From: DASSUW01 sp963844205
GTDB lineage: Bacteria; Actinomycetota; Thermoleophilia; Solirubrobacterales; Solirubrobacteraceae
Assembly (NCBI GenBank): GCA_963844205.1
Contig: CAWJNK010000004.1
Coordinates: 1 to 64,000 of the forward strand
DNA length: 64,000 bases
Reading direction: 5' to 3'
The translations under genes and the position numbers were made by a program. Positions 40,714 to 49,604 of the stretch are shown piece after piece (positions within the stretch are counted from its first letter, which is position 1; each line of letters opens with the position of its first letter). The notes beneath the pieces were generated by a model. It saw nothing but the letters and a program-made list of their open reading frames with translations. It was not told the origin of the DNA and ran no database searches.

Positions 40714-43700
40714 CCGAGCCGTTCGACGTCTGCGGCCCGCTGCCGCGCGGCGTGACCGTGCTGGAGGCGAGCGCCGGCACCGGCAAGACGTGGACGATCG
40801 CCGCGCTGGCGGCGCGCTACGTCGCCGAGGGGACGCCGCTCGAGAAGCTCCTGCTGGTCACGTTCACGCGAATGGCCACCGGCGAGCTGCGCGACCGCGT
40901 GCGAGAGCGGCTCGTGAGCACCGAGCAGGCGCTGACCCGCGTGCTCGCCCGCGAGCCGCCTCCAGACGACCCGCTCGTCCAGCTGCTCGCGCGCGAGGAC
41001 GTCCGCACGCGCCGCGACCGCCTCTCGCGGGCGCTCGCCGACTTCGACGCCGCCACCGTCGCGACCATCCACGGCTTCTGCCAGGAGGTGCTCGGCAGCC
41101 TCGGCATGGCCGCCGGCGTCGAGGGCGAGCTCGTCGACGACCCGACCGACCTCGTCGACGAGGTGGTCGACGACCTCTACGTCCGCCGCTTCGTGCGCGA
41201 GGACCGGCCCGCGATCCGGCGCGACGAGGCGGGCCGCATCGCGCGGATCGCGGTCGACAACCCGGTCGCCCCGATCGAGCCGCGTGACGCGCCTGACCAC
41301 ACGCTCCCCGCCATGCGCCGCCGGCTCGCCGAGGCCGTCCGGCGCGAGTTCGCCCTGCGCAAGCGCCGCACCGGCGTGCTCACCTACGACGACCTGCTGA
41401 CCGAGCTCGACATGGTGCTGCGCGAGCGCGGCGAGGAGGTGGCCGGCCGGCTGCGCGAGCGCTGGACCGTCGTGCTCGTCGACGAGTTCCAGGACACCGA
41501 CCCGGTCCAGTGGAGCATCATGCGCCAGGCGTTCGGCGAGAGCACGCTGGTCCTCATCGGCGACCCGAAACAGGCGATCTACGCGTTCCGCGGCGCCGAC
41601 GTCTACGCGTACCTGGACGCCGCGAGCACGGCCGCGGCGCAGGCGACGCTCGACGTCAACCGCCGCAGCGACCAGGGGCTGATCGACGCCTACGACGCGC
41701 TGTTCGCCGGCGCGCGGCTCGGGCACGAGGGGATCGTCTACCACCGCGTCGAGGCGGCGCGAGCCGCCGTCCCGGGCGTCGCGCTCCGCTTCCGCGTCGT
41801 CGCCCGCGGTGACGTCGAGTCCACGGCGAAGGGGTTCGCCAAGCTGCCCTCGACGCGCGAGCACGTCGCGAAGGACGTCGCCGCGGACCTCGTGCGGCTG
41901 CTGTCCGGGGGCGAGGTCGAGCCCGCCGACGTGGCCGTGCTCGTGCAGACGAATCGCAACGCCGCGCGGATCCGCGACGCGCTCGACGAGGTCGGCGTCC
42001 CCGCCGTCATCAACGGCGCCGGCAGCGTGTTCGGCACCCCGGAGGCCGACCAGTGGCTGCGCCTGCTGGAGGCGCTCGAGCGCCCCACGTCCGACCTGCG
42101 CGCGCGCTCGGCCGCGCTGACGCCGTTCCTGGGCTGGACCGCGGCGGAGGTCGCCGCCGCCGGGGACGCGGAGTGGGAGGACGTCCACCGCCGCCTGCAC
42201 GACTGGGCGCGCGTCCTGCGCCTGCGCGGCGTCGCGTCGCTGGTGGAGACGATCACACTCGCCGAGGGGCTGTCCGAGCGCGTGCTGGCGAGCGCCAACG
42301 GGGAGCGCCGGCTGACCGACCTCCGGCACATCGGGGAGCTGCTACACGCCGAGCAGCTCGGGACCACGGCGCTCACGGGTTGGCTGCGCAAGCGCATCGC
42401 CGAGTCCGGCTGGGACACCGGCGACGAGAACCGCAGCCGGCGCCTGGAGTCCGACGCCGCGGCCGTCCAGGTCCTCACCGTCCATCGCAGCAAGGGGCTC
42501 GAGTTCGGCGCCGTCTATCTGCCGGACCTGTTCGAGCCGGGCTACATCCGCGAAGGGGAGCCGGTCACGTTCCACGACGAGGCCGGCGTCCGGACCATCG
42601 ACGTCGGCCTCACCGGCGGCGACTTCGCGCGCCACCGCGAGCAGCACGTCGTCGAGCAGCGCGGGGAGGACCTGAGGATCGCCTACGTCGCGCTCACGCG
42701 CGCGCGCCACCAGGCGGTCGTGTGGTGGGCGCCGACGTTCGGCAGCAAGGACTCGTCGCTCGGCCGGCTGCTGTTCGCGCGCGCCGCCGACGGCACGATC
42801 CCCGCCAAGAGCCGCGACGTCCCCGCGGACGACGCGGCATGGCAGCGGTTCGAGCGCCTGGCGGCGGACGCCCCCGGCCGGATTGCCATCGAGCGGTCGC
42901 TGCTCGGCCTGCCGCTCAGCTGGTCGGGGCCGCCGCGCGAGCCGGTCGAGCTCACCGCCGCTGAATTCGACCGCGAGCTCGACCAGCGCTGGCGCCGCAC
43001 CTCGTTCACCGACCTGGTGGCCGGCGCGCACGAGGTGCGGGTCGGGAGCGAGCCCGAGGAGCAAGTGGTGACCGACGAACCGGAGGGCCCGGCGCCCGCG
43101 CTCGACGGCCAGGACCTGCCGCTGGCCGCGATGCCCGCCGGGGTCGAGATCGGCACCTTCGTGCACCGGGTGCTCGAGGCGACCGACTTCGCTGCGGGCG
43201 ACCTCGACGCCGAGCTGGCGCTCCGCATCGGCGAGGTGCAGGGGAGGCGCAGCGTCGAGATCGGCGATCCGGCCGCGGTGGCGGCCGGGCTGCGCGCCGC
43301 GATCGAGACGCCGCTCGGCCCGCTGCTCGACGGCCGCGCGCTGCGCGACGTCCGGCGCGAGGACCGGCTCGACGAGCTCGACTTCGAGCTGCCGCTGGTG
43401 GGCGGCGACGACCCCATCGGCGGGCTGGCGCTCGAGGCGCTCGACGCCCCGGGACTCCCGCACCGGTTCGCGGACCCGCTCCTGCGCCGCGACGTCCGCG
43501 GCTACCTGACCGGCTCGATCGACCTCGTCGCCCGCACCGACGACCGCTTCGCCGTCTTCGACTACAAGACGAACTGGCTCGGTGCCGCCGCCTCGGACTA
43601 CCGGCCGGCCGCGCTGGAGGCCGAGATGCGGCGCGCGCACTACGGCCTGCAGGCGCTGCTCTACCTCGTGGCCCTGCACCGCTACCTGCGCTGGCGGCTG

Positions 43701-43880
43701 CCCGGCTACGACCCCGACCGCAACCTCGCCGGCGTCGGCTACCTGTTCCTGCGCGGGATGACGGGCGTCGCGGCGCCGAGCAGACTCGAGGACGTACAGC
43801 GAGAGGGCGGCGTGTTCGCCTGGCAGCCGCCGGGAGCGGTCGTCGAGCGACTCAGCGACGTCCTGGAGCGTGGCCGGTGA
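40710..43880 (+). CDS. recB: Exodeoxyribonuclease V beta subunit RecB
   Basis: 1056 residues. UvrD-like helicase: Walker A LEASAGTGKTWTIAALAARY (Lys26), LLVTFTRMATGELRDRVRER, VVLVDEFQDTDPVQWSIMRQ, IGDPKQAIYAFRGADVYAYL, LTVHRSKGLEFGAVYLP, IAYVALTRARHQ. The C-terminal nuclease has FVHRVLEATD, GSIDLVARTDDRFAVFDYKT with the metal-binding Asp and the DYK motif. Both activities look intact. In an overlapping recC-recB-recD operon for double-strand break repair. Confidence 0.94.
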   Translation: MTEPFDVCGPLPRGVTVLEASAGTGKTWTIAALAARYVAEGTPLEKLLLVTFTRMATGELRDRVRERLVSTEQALTRVLAREPPPDDPLVQLLAREDVRTRRDRLSRALADFDAATVATIHGFCQEVLGSLGMAAGVEGELVDDPTDLVDEVVDDLYVRRFVREDRPAIRRDEAGRIARIAVDNPVAPIEPRDAPDHTLPAMRRRLAEAVRREFALRKRRTGVLTYDDLLTELDMVLRERGEEVAGRLRERWTVVLVDEFQDTDPVQWSIMRQAFGESTLVLIGDPKQAIYAFRGADVYAYLDAASTAAAQATLDVNRRSDQGLIDAYDALFAGARLGHEGIVYHRVEAARAAVPGVALRFRVVARGDVESTAKGFAKLPSTREHVAKDVAADLVRLLSGGEVEPADVAVLVQTNRNAARIRDALDEVGVPAVINGAGSVFGTPEADQWLRLLEALERPTSDLRARSAALTPFLGWTAAEVAAAGDAEWEDVHRRLHDWARVLRLRGVASLVETITLAEGLSERVLASANGERRLTDLRHIGELLHAEQLGTTALTGWLRKRIAESGWDTGDENRSRRLESDAAAVQVLTVHRSKGLEFGAVYLPDLFEPGYIREGEPVTFHDEAGVRTIDVGLTGGDFARHREQHVVEQRGEDLRIAYVALTRARHQAVVWWAPTFGSKDSSLGRLLFARAADGTIPAKSRDVPADDAAWQRFERLAADAPGRIAIERSLLGLPLSWSGPPREPVELTAAEFDRELDQRWRRTSFTDLVAGAHEVRVGSEPEEQVVTDEPEGPAPALDGQDLPLAAMPAGVEIGTFVHRVLEATDFAAGDLDAELALRIGEVQGRRSVEIGDPAAVAAGLRAAIETPLGPLLDGRALRDVRREDRLDELDFELPLVGGDDPIGGLALEALDAPGLPHRFADPLLRRDVRGYLTGSIDLVARTDDRFAVFDYKTNWLGAAASDYRPAALEAEMRRAHYGLQALLYLVALHRYLRWRLPGYDPDRNLAGVGYLFLRGMTGVAAPSRLEDVQREGGVFAWQPPGAVVERLSDVLERGR

Positions 43881-45475
43881 ACGCCGCCGTCGCCGCACGC
43901 GCGACCGGCGCGCTGCGCGAGTTCAACGCCGCCGGCGTGCTCGCGCCCGCCGACGTGCACGTCGCCCGGCGACTCGCCGCGCTCGGCGGCGAGCCGGATG
44001 AGGCGGTTGCGCTCGCGGCTGCGCTCGCCGTCCGCGGACCGCGGCTCGGGCACGTCTACGTCGACCTCGCGACGATTCGCGACACCGCGACTGTCGACGC
44101 CGAGGAGCCGGTCGACCTCGCGGCGCTGGCGTGGCCGGACGACTGGATCGAAGCCGTCGCCCGCAGCCCTCTCGTGGCCGTGGGCGAGGAGGGCGGGGAG
44201 GACCGGCCGCTCCGGCTCGTCGGCTCGGCGCTGTACCTGGACCGCTACTGGCGCGAGGAGCGCCAGGTGGCACGCGACCTGCTCGCCCTTGGCGACCGGC
44301 TCCAGGTCATCGCGGGCGGCCCCGGCACTGGCAAGACGACCCTCGTCGCCGGCAACCTCGCGGGCATGCTCGAGGAGGGCGTCGACCCCGCGCTGGTCGC
44401 GCTCGCGGCTCCGACCGGCAAGGCCGCCGCGCGGCTGAGCGAGGCCGTGCACGAGGTCGGGCGGCAGCTCGACCGGCCGGCGCTGCTCGCGCTCGAGGCC
44501 TCGACCCTGCACCGGCTGCTCGGCTGGCGGCCCGGCTCGCACAGCCGCTTCCGCCACGACCGCGCGAACCGGCTGCCGCACGACGTGGTGATCGTCGACG
44601 AGACCTCGATGGTGTCGCTGTCGCTGATGGCGCGGCTGGTGGAGGCGGTCCGGCCGGACGCGCGGCTCATCCTGGTCGGCGACCCCGGCCAGCTCACGTC
44701 GATCGAGGCGGGAGCCGTGCTGGGCGACATCGTCGCGGCGTCGAAGGACGTCGTGGTGCTCGACCGCGTCCACCGCTTCGGCGGCGCCATCGCGGAGGTC
44801 GCCGGCGCGATCCGCCGCGGCGACGCCGATAAGACGATCGAGGCGCTGGCGGGTGTCACGTGGACGACGGATCCCGATGCGGTCCACGACGGCGCGGTGG
44901 CCTGCTTCCGTGCGGTCGCCGAGGCCGCGCGAGCGGGCGACGGCCTGGGCGCGATCCGGGCGCTCGGCGGCTTCCGGATCCTGTGCGCGCACCGCCGCGG
45001 CCCGCACGGCGTCACGGGCTGGACCGAGCGCGTCGAGCGCTGGCTCGCGCACGACGGCCTCGCCGCCGACGGCGAGTGGTACGCCGGGCGCCCGCTGCTC
45101 GTGACCGAGAACGACTACGGCCTCGGCCTCTACAACGGGGACACCGGCGTCGTGGTCGCGGACGGCGACGGGCGGCTCAGCGCAGTGTTCGAGCGTGGCG
45201 AGTTCAGCCCCACGCGCCTGGGCGCCGTCGACAGCGTGTACGCCATGACCGTGCACAAGAGCCAGGGGTCGCAGTTCGACACCGCCGCCGTCCTGCTGCC
45301 CGACGCGACGTCGCCGATCCTCACCCGCGAGCTCCTGTACACAGCCGTGACGCGAGCCCGGACCGAGCTGATCCTCGTCGGCGACGAGGCCGCTGTGCGC
45401 GCCGCGGTGGGTCGACCGGTGGCGCGCGCGTCCGGGCTCGCGGCGCGGCTCAGCCAGTCGCCGCCTTCCAACTGA
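43877..45475 (+). CDS. recD: Exodeoxyribonuclease V alpha subunit RecD
   Basis: 532 residues from a GTG overlapping the recB stop. Superfamily 1B helicase: Walker A VIAGGPGTGKTTLVAGNLAG, ALAAPTGKAAARLSEAVHEV, VIVDETSMVSLSLMARLVEA, ILVGDPGQLTSIEAGAVLGD, YAMTVHKSQGSQFDTAAVLL and YTAVTRARTELILVGDE. RecD is the 5'-3' motor of RecBCD. The stop overlaps the convergent secreted-protein gene by 26 bases. Confidence 0.94.
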   Translation: MNAAVAARATGALREFNAAGVLAPADVHVARRLAALGGEPDEAVALAAALAVRGPRLGHVYVDLATIRDTATVDAEEPVDLAALAWPDDWIEAVARSPLVAVGEEGGEDRPLRLVGSALYLDRYWREERQVARDLLALGDRLQVIAGGPGTGKTTLVAGNLAGMLEEGVDPALVALAAPTGKAAARLSEAVHEVGRQLDRPALLALEASTLHRLLGWRPGSHSRFRHDRANRLPHDVVIVDETSMVSLSLMARLVEAVRPDARLILVGDPGQLTSIEAGAVLGDIVAASKDVVVLDRVHRFGGAIAEVAGAIRRGDADKTIEALAGVTWTTDPDAVHDGAVACFRAVAEAARAGDGLGAIRALGGFRILCAHRRGPHGVTGWTERVERWLAHDGLAADGEWYAGRPLLVTENDYGLGLYNGDTGVVVADGDGRLSAVFERGEFSPTRLGAVDSVYAMTVHKSQGSQFDTAAVLLPDATSPILTRELLYTAVTRARTELILVGDEAAVRAAVGRPVARASGLAARLSQSPPSN

Positions 45476-46322
45476 CCTGGCCGGAGTCGCACGTGAGGTT
45501 CGTGGCGCCTGCGGCATCGGTGGCCGTGACCGTGACATGCAGGCTGCCCTTGACCGACCGTCGGGCGACCGAGCCCGCCAGCTCGTAGTGGTAGGCGAGC
45601 GTGCCGCCGTCGTCGGTCGGATACGACTCGTCGTCCGTGTTGGCAAAGCGGCCCGAACGCACCGCCAGACCGCGATAGCGCTCGCCGAAGCGGAAGTAGT
45701 TGTCGGGAGGCTGGCACGAATCACTTTCCCAGCCCACGAGCAGGTCGGTCACCGTCTTGCGCTTGGCGTCCAGCCGCGCCACGACCGGTTCGTCCTGCGT
45801 CGTCTTGCCGCCGTAGATGCGTCCTGCGGACCGCGAGGCCGACCACTTCAGGCTGCCCGTCTCGCACGACGTGACCTCCGCGCCGCTGGCGTTGTCGAGG
45901 ATCGAGACCGTCGCCGTCAGCTTCCCGGCGGCCTGTCGGGCGCGCAGCTTGCCCGAGAGTTCGACCGTCACGAGCGCCGTGTGGTCTCCCAGATCCCGGG
46001 CGGTCAGCTGCGTGCCGAGGAACCGCCGCTTCGCGTTGAACCCGATGACGAGGTCGTCCGGCCCGGGCATGAACCCGGGCTCCGCCGTGACCGGTGTCAG
46101 CGCGCTGGCCATCGGAAAGGACATCCCGTCACGGCAGGGTGCCTCCCACGAGATCACCGCGGAGCGCAGCTTCTTGGCTTTCGCGTCGGTCGTGATGACG
46201 ATCGCCTCGGCGGCGCTGGTCGTGCCACCGTAGACGCCGTTGGCGCCGAACGCGGTTGGGGTGGCGATGAAGGACAGGGCGGCCGCGACGATGAAGGCGG
46301 CGGCCCAGCGGAGCAGGGACAT
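45450..46322 (-). CDS. Secreted protein with two related beta domains, unknown function
   Basis: 290 residues from ATG 46322. Signal peptide (LLRWAAAFIVAAALSFIATP, cleavage near FGA). Then two similar halves: VYGGTTSAAEAIVITTDAKA, KKLRSAVISWEAPCRDGM, and IYGGKTTQDEPVVARLDAKR, KTVTDLLVGWESDSCQPPD. Each half ends in a TSCETGSLKWSA or TCDSGQVSWKA segment, so the protein is an internal duplication with matching Cys. No known family is recognised. Its end overlaps recD. Probably a cell-surface or periplasm-equivalent protein. Confidence 0.75.
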   Translation of the reverse strand: MSLLRWAAAFIVAAALSFIATPTAFGANGVYGGTTSAAEAIVITTDAKAKKLRSAVISWEAPCRDGMSFPMASALTPVTAEPGFMPGPDDLVIGFNAKRRFLGTQLTARDLGDHTALVTVELSGKLRARQAAGKLTATVSILDNASGAEVTSCETGSLKWSASRSAGRIYGGKTTQDEPVVARLDAKRKTVTDLLVGWESDSCQPPDNYFRFGERYRGLAVRSGRFANTDDESYPTDDGGTLAYHYELAGSVARRSVKGSLHVTVTATDAAGATNLTCDSGQVSWKAATG

Positions 46323-46432
46323 CTGGGGCCTTTCGTGCGGGATGGGAAGGACGGTCCGCCGACCGTAGGCGGACCGTCCCGCCCGCACATCGGGTGAACG
46401 GTCGATATCGGGCGCTCCGGGCACCCGATCTT

Positions 46433-46525
46433 TCAGACGTGCGTCTGGGCGATCGCGGCGGTGGCCGGCAGCACGGTCAGCACGGCGAGCAGCACGACGG
46501 AGACGATGCGGGACCTGACGGACAT
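46433..46525 (-). CDS. 30-aa signal-peptide-like small ORF
   Basis: ATG at 46525 with AGGAGG at an ideal distance upstream on the minus strand. It encodes MSVRSRIVSVVLLAVLTVLP then ATAAIAQTHV and stops. This is a basic start, a hydrophobic core and an AIA-type cleavage site, with only four residues left after cleavage. It may be a secreted micro-peptide precursor, a small membrane protein or the remains of a longer exported protein. The strong ribosome-binding site argues that it is translated. Confidence 0.45.
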   Translation of the reverse strand: MSVRSRIVSVVLLAVLTVLPATAAIAQTHV

Positions 46526-46657
46526 GGCGTCCTCCTGGGCTTCTGGGCCGGTGTCCCTCTGACTCCGGCGGTGTCCCGAGGATCGGCTGCGGCGGGCCGC
46601 GCGCCCATGGGCTAGGCGTGGGAGCTCGGACCCACCTGGGTGTGCACGGTTCCCACC

Positions 46658-49528
46658 CTAGGTGGCTAGCCCGAGCGCCTGCGCGCGGCCGGCGGCCTCC
46701 ATGCGGGTGTGCACGTCGAGCTTGGCGAAGATGTGCCCGACGTGGGTGCCGACGGTCTTCTCGCTGATGAAGAGCCGGTCGGCGATCTGGCGGTTGGTGA
46801 GGCCGTCGGCCAACAGGCGCAGCACGTCGGTCTCGCGCCGCGTGAGCACGGGCTCGTCCGCCGGCTCGAGCTGGGATGCGGGCACCGTGGGGTGAAGCTG
46901 CGTACGCGCACGGCGCGCGAGCGCCTGCGCCTGCTCGCGGAGCGGATGTGCGCCCAGCGCGACGGCCGTCGCGTGGGCCGCGCGCACCAGCGCGGCGGCC
47001 GCGCGCCGGTCGCCCCCGGCCAGCAGGAGCGCCTCGGCGTGCCGCAGCGTCGCGTAGGCCTCGGGGTACGGCTCGCCGAGCTCGCGCCACGCGTGGGCGG
47101 CGCGCTCCCAGCCGGCCGGGTCCGCGACACCGGCCGCGCGGCTGCGCTCGGCGCGTGCGCCGGCGCGGTACGCGCCCGCGTCCGGCACGGCGGCGTTCGC
47201 CGTCAGCAGGTGGTCGAGGTCGCCGAGCAACGCGCCGGCCCGGCGCTCGGCATCCGCGACGTCGGCCGCGCGGCGGCGGGCCCGCGCCCGCTCGGCGAGG
47301 TCGGCCTCCGCGCGCACGCCGAGCCAGTGGAGCGCGGGCGTGTACAGCGGGTCGCGGTCGTCGCCGGCCGCGGCGAGCCCGACCTCGACGTGCCCGCGCG
47401 CCGCTTCCGGCTCGCCGGCCGCGAGCGCGAGCGTCGCCCAGGCGGCACGGATCGGGGTGACGAACTCGGCCGGGAGGCCCTCGCCGACGAGTGCGTCGGC
47501 CCGCTCGAGATGCTGCCGCGCCAGAGCGGCCTCGCCGCGCAGCGCGTAGAGGTGGCCGGCGATCGCGTTCTGCATTGCGCCCGCCGTCACGCCGAGGTCC
47601 ATCCGGTCGGCCGCCTCCAGGCGCTCCTCGGCCTCCTCCCACCGTCCGAGCCGCAGCAGGTCGTCGGTGCCGTTCACGTACATGAAGTGCCCGAACGAGC
47701 CGCGCATGCCGAGCCGGACCGCGAGGCGCTCGCCGGCCACCATCGTCTCCAGCGCGGCGGCGTGCCGCCCGCGCAGCCGCAGGAGCTCGCCCAGATGCAC
47801 GTGCGCCCGCGCCGCCTCCTCGCCGCGGGTCGCCCGCGCGAGCGCCTCGCGGACGCGCCGCTCGCCGCCCTCGAGGTCGCCCAGGAACGCGAGCACGAGG
47901 CCGAGCGTGAGCCCGGGCGCGGCGGCAAGCGACTCGTCGTCCAGCGCGCGGGACTCGGCGAGCGCCGCCTCGCACCGCTCGCGCGCCTCCTCCCAGCGGC
48001 GCAGGCCCATGAGCGCGTGGCCCTGCGCGGCCAGCAGCCGCGCGCGTTCCGGGAGCGGGCCCGGGGGGAGCAGACGCAGCGCCGCGTCGTAGCAGTCGAG
48101 TGCGGCGCGGTCGTCCCACGACGCGTACTCGCCGATCCGCTCGTAGATCCGCGCGGCGCGCACCGGCTCCGCCTCCACGTCGAGCTCGGCGAGCGCCTGG
48201 CGGCCGAGCGAGGTCGCCCGCTCGCGATCGCCGGAGAAGCGCGCGGCCTGGGCGGTGCGCGAGAGCAGCTCGACGTGGTCGATCGTCGGCCGGTCCGCGG
48301 CTCGGTCCCACAGCTCGATCGCCCGCTCGAAGTGGCCACGGACCTCCGGGAACGCGTACAGGCGCTCGGCGTCGAGCCCTGCCTCGACCGACGCGGCGAG
48401 TGCGGCGTCGTACTCGCCGGCGCGGTGCCACTGGTCCGCGAGCGCGGCCGCCGGCGCGCTCGCCATGGCGCGGGCGAGGGCTCGATGCAGCGCGGTCCGC
48501 TCGCCGGGCACGAGCGAGCCGTACACGACCTCGCCGATCAGGCCGTGCCGCAGCGCCACGTCGTCGACCACGAGCCCGGCGTCGACCGCCGCGCGCACCG
48601 CCGGGCCGAACTCGGGCACGACGGCTTCGAGCACCGCGGGCTCGGCGCGCCCGGAGGCCGCGGCGAGCGTGGCCAGCAGCTGCTGCGCGGGCGCCGGCAG
48701 GCGGTGGACCCGCGCGGACACGGCTTCGCTCAGCGTCGCGGCATCGCCGCCGGCGGCGTACAGCTCCTCGACGAAGAACGGGTTGCCGCCCGAGCGGCCG
48801 TGCAACTCGTCGGCGACGCGGTCCGGCACCGGCCCGCCGGCGATGGCCTCCAGCTGGGCGGCGACGCCGGCGCGGTCCAGCGGCGCGAGATCGACCCGCG
48901 TGACCGGCGGCCGGCGCACCAGCTCTCCCACCAGCCGCCGCAGTGGATGTCCCCGGCCGAGCTCGCCCGTCCGGTACGTCGCAGTGACCGCGAGCCGCTC
49001 GGCGCGGACGCCGCGGGCCACGAACGCGAGCAGATCGCGGGTCGACCGGTCCGCCCAGTGGAGGTCCTCGAGGACGAGGAGGACCGGCGCCTGCTCATCG
49101 CCCAGCCGGCCGAGCAGATGCAGGACGAGCTCGCACAGCCGTGCCTTGCCGTAGCGGCCCGACGCGCTCCCGGGCCGCTCGACCGCGACGCGCGGGAGCA
49201 GGCCCGCGAGATCGTCCCGCGACTCCCCGTCGAGCTCGTCCAGCGCCTCGACCACCCACTGCGCCGGGACGTCGCGCAGCGCCGCCACGAGCGGCGCGTA
49301 CGCGAATGCGTCACCGCCGAACTCGATGCAATCCCCGTGCAGCACGAGGAACCCCTGCTCGCGGGCGCGCCGCTCGAGCTCGCCGGCCAGCCGCGTCTTG
49401 CCCACGCCGGCCTCACCGGCCACGAGCACGACCTGCGGGCGGCGCTCGGCCGCGGCGGCCACGACATCGTCGAGCAGCCGGAGCGGCTCGTCCCGGCCGA
49501 CGATCGTCTGGCTCGACACGCGGGGCAC
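46658..49528 (-). CDS. LAL-type LuxR-family ATPase regulator
   Basis: 956 residues. N-terminal AAA/STAND ATPase: IVGRDEPLRLLDDVVAAAAE, Walker A VLVAGEAGVGKTRLAGELER, Walker B VLLVLEDLHWADRSTRDLLA. A long middle of TPR-like helices (about residues 380-860). The C-terminal LuxR helix-turn-helix has LTRRETDVLRLLADGLTNRQ, IADRLFISEKTVGTHVGHIF, AKLDVHTRMEA. Large ATP-binding LuxR regulators of this kind respond to an unknown ligand. Divergent from thrS, but its targets are not evident. Confidence 0.9.
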   Translation of the reverse strand: MPRVSSQTIVGRDEPLRLLDDVVAAAAERRPQVVLVAGEAGVGKTRLAGELERRAREQGFLVLHGDCIEFGGDAFAYAPLVAALRDVPAQWVVEALDELDGESRDDLAGLLPRVAVERPGSASGRYGKARLCELVLHLLGRLGDEQAPVLLVLEDLHWADRSTRDLLAFVARGVRAERLAVTATYRTGELGRGHPLRRLVGELVRRPPVTRVDLAPLDRAGVAAQLEAIAGGPVPDRVADELHGRSGGNPFFVEELYAAGGDAATLSEAVSARVHRLPAPAQQLLATLAAASGRAEPAVLEAVVPEFGPAVRAAVDAGLVVDDVALRHGLIGEVVYGSLVPGERTALHRALARAMASAPAAALADQWHRAGEYDAALAASVEAGLDAERLYAFPEVRGHFERAIELWDRAADRPTIDHVELLSRTAQAARFSGDRERATSLGRQALAELDVEAEPVRAARIYERIGEYASWDDRAALDCYDAALRLLPPGPLPERARLLAAQGHALMGLRRWEEARERCEAALAESRALDDESLAAAPGLTLGLVLAFLGDLEGGERRVREALARATRGEEAARAHVHLGELLRLRGRHAAALETMVAGERLAVRLGMRGSFGHFMYVNGTDDLLRLGRWEEAEERLEAADRMDLGVTAGAMQNAIAGHLYALRGEAALARQHLERADALVGEGLPAEFVTPIRAAWATLALAAGEPEAARGHVEVGLAAAGDDRDPLYTPALHWLGVRAEADLAERARARRRAADVADAERRAGALLGDLDHLLTANAAVPDAGAYRAGARAERSRAAGVADPAGWERAAHAWRELGEPYPEAYATLRHAEALLLAGGDRRAAAALVRAAHATAVALGAHPLREQAQALARRARTQLHPTVPASQLEPADEPVLTRRETDVLRLLADGLTNRQIADRLFISEKTVGTHVGHIFAKLDVHTRMEAAGRAQALGLAT

Positions 49529-49604
49529 GGCGCTTCGGACTATCTCACCAGTGGTGGCCGTCGCGCGAGAGGCCGAGTTCGAATCCGACTAGCATCACGC
49601 GCCG

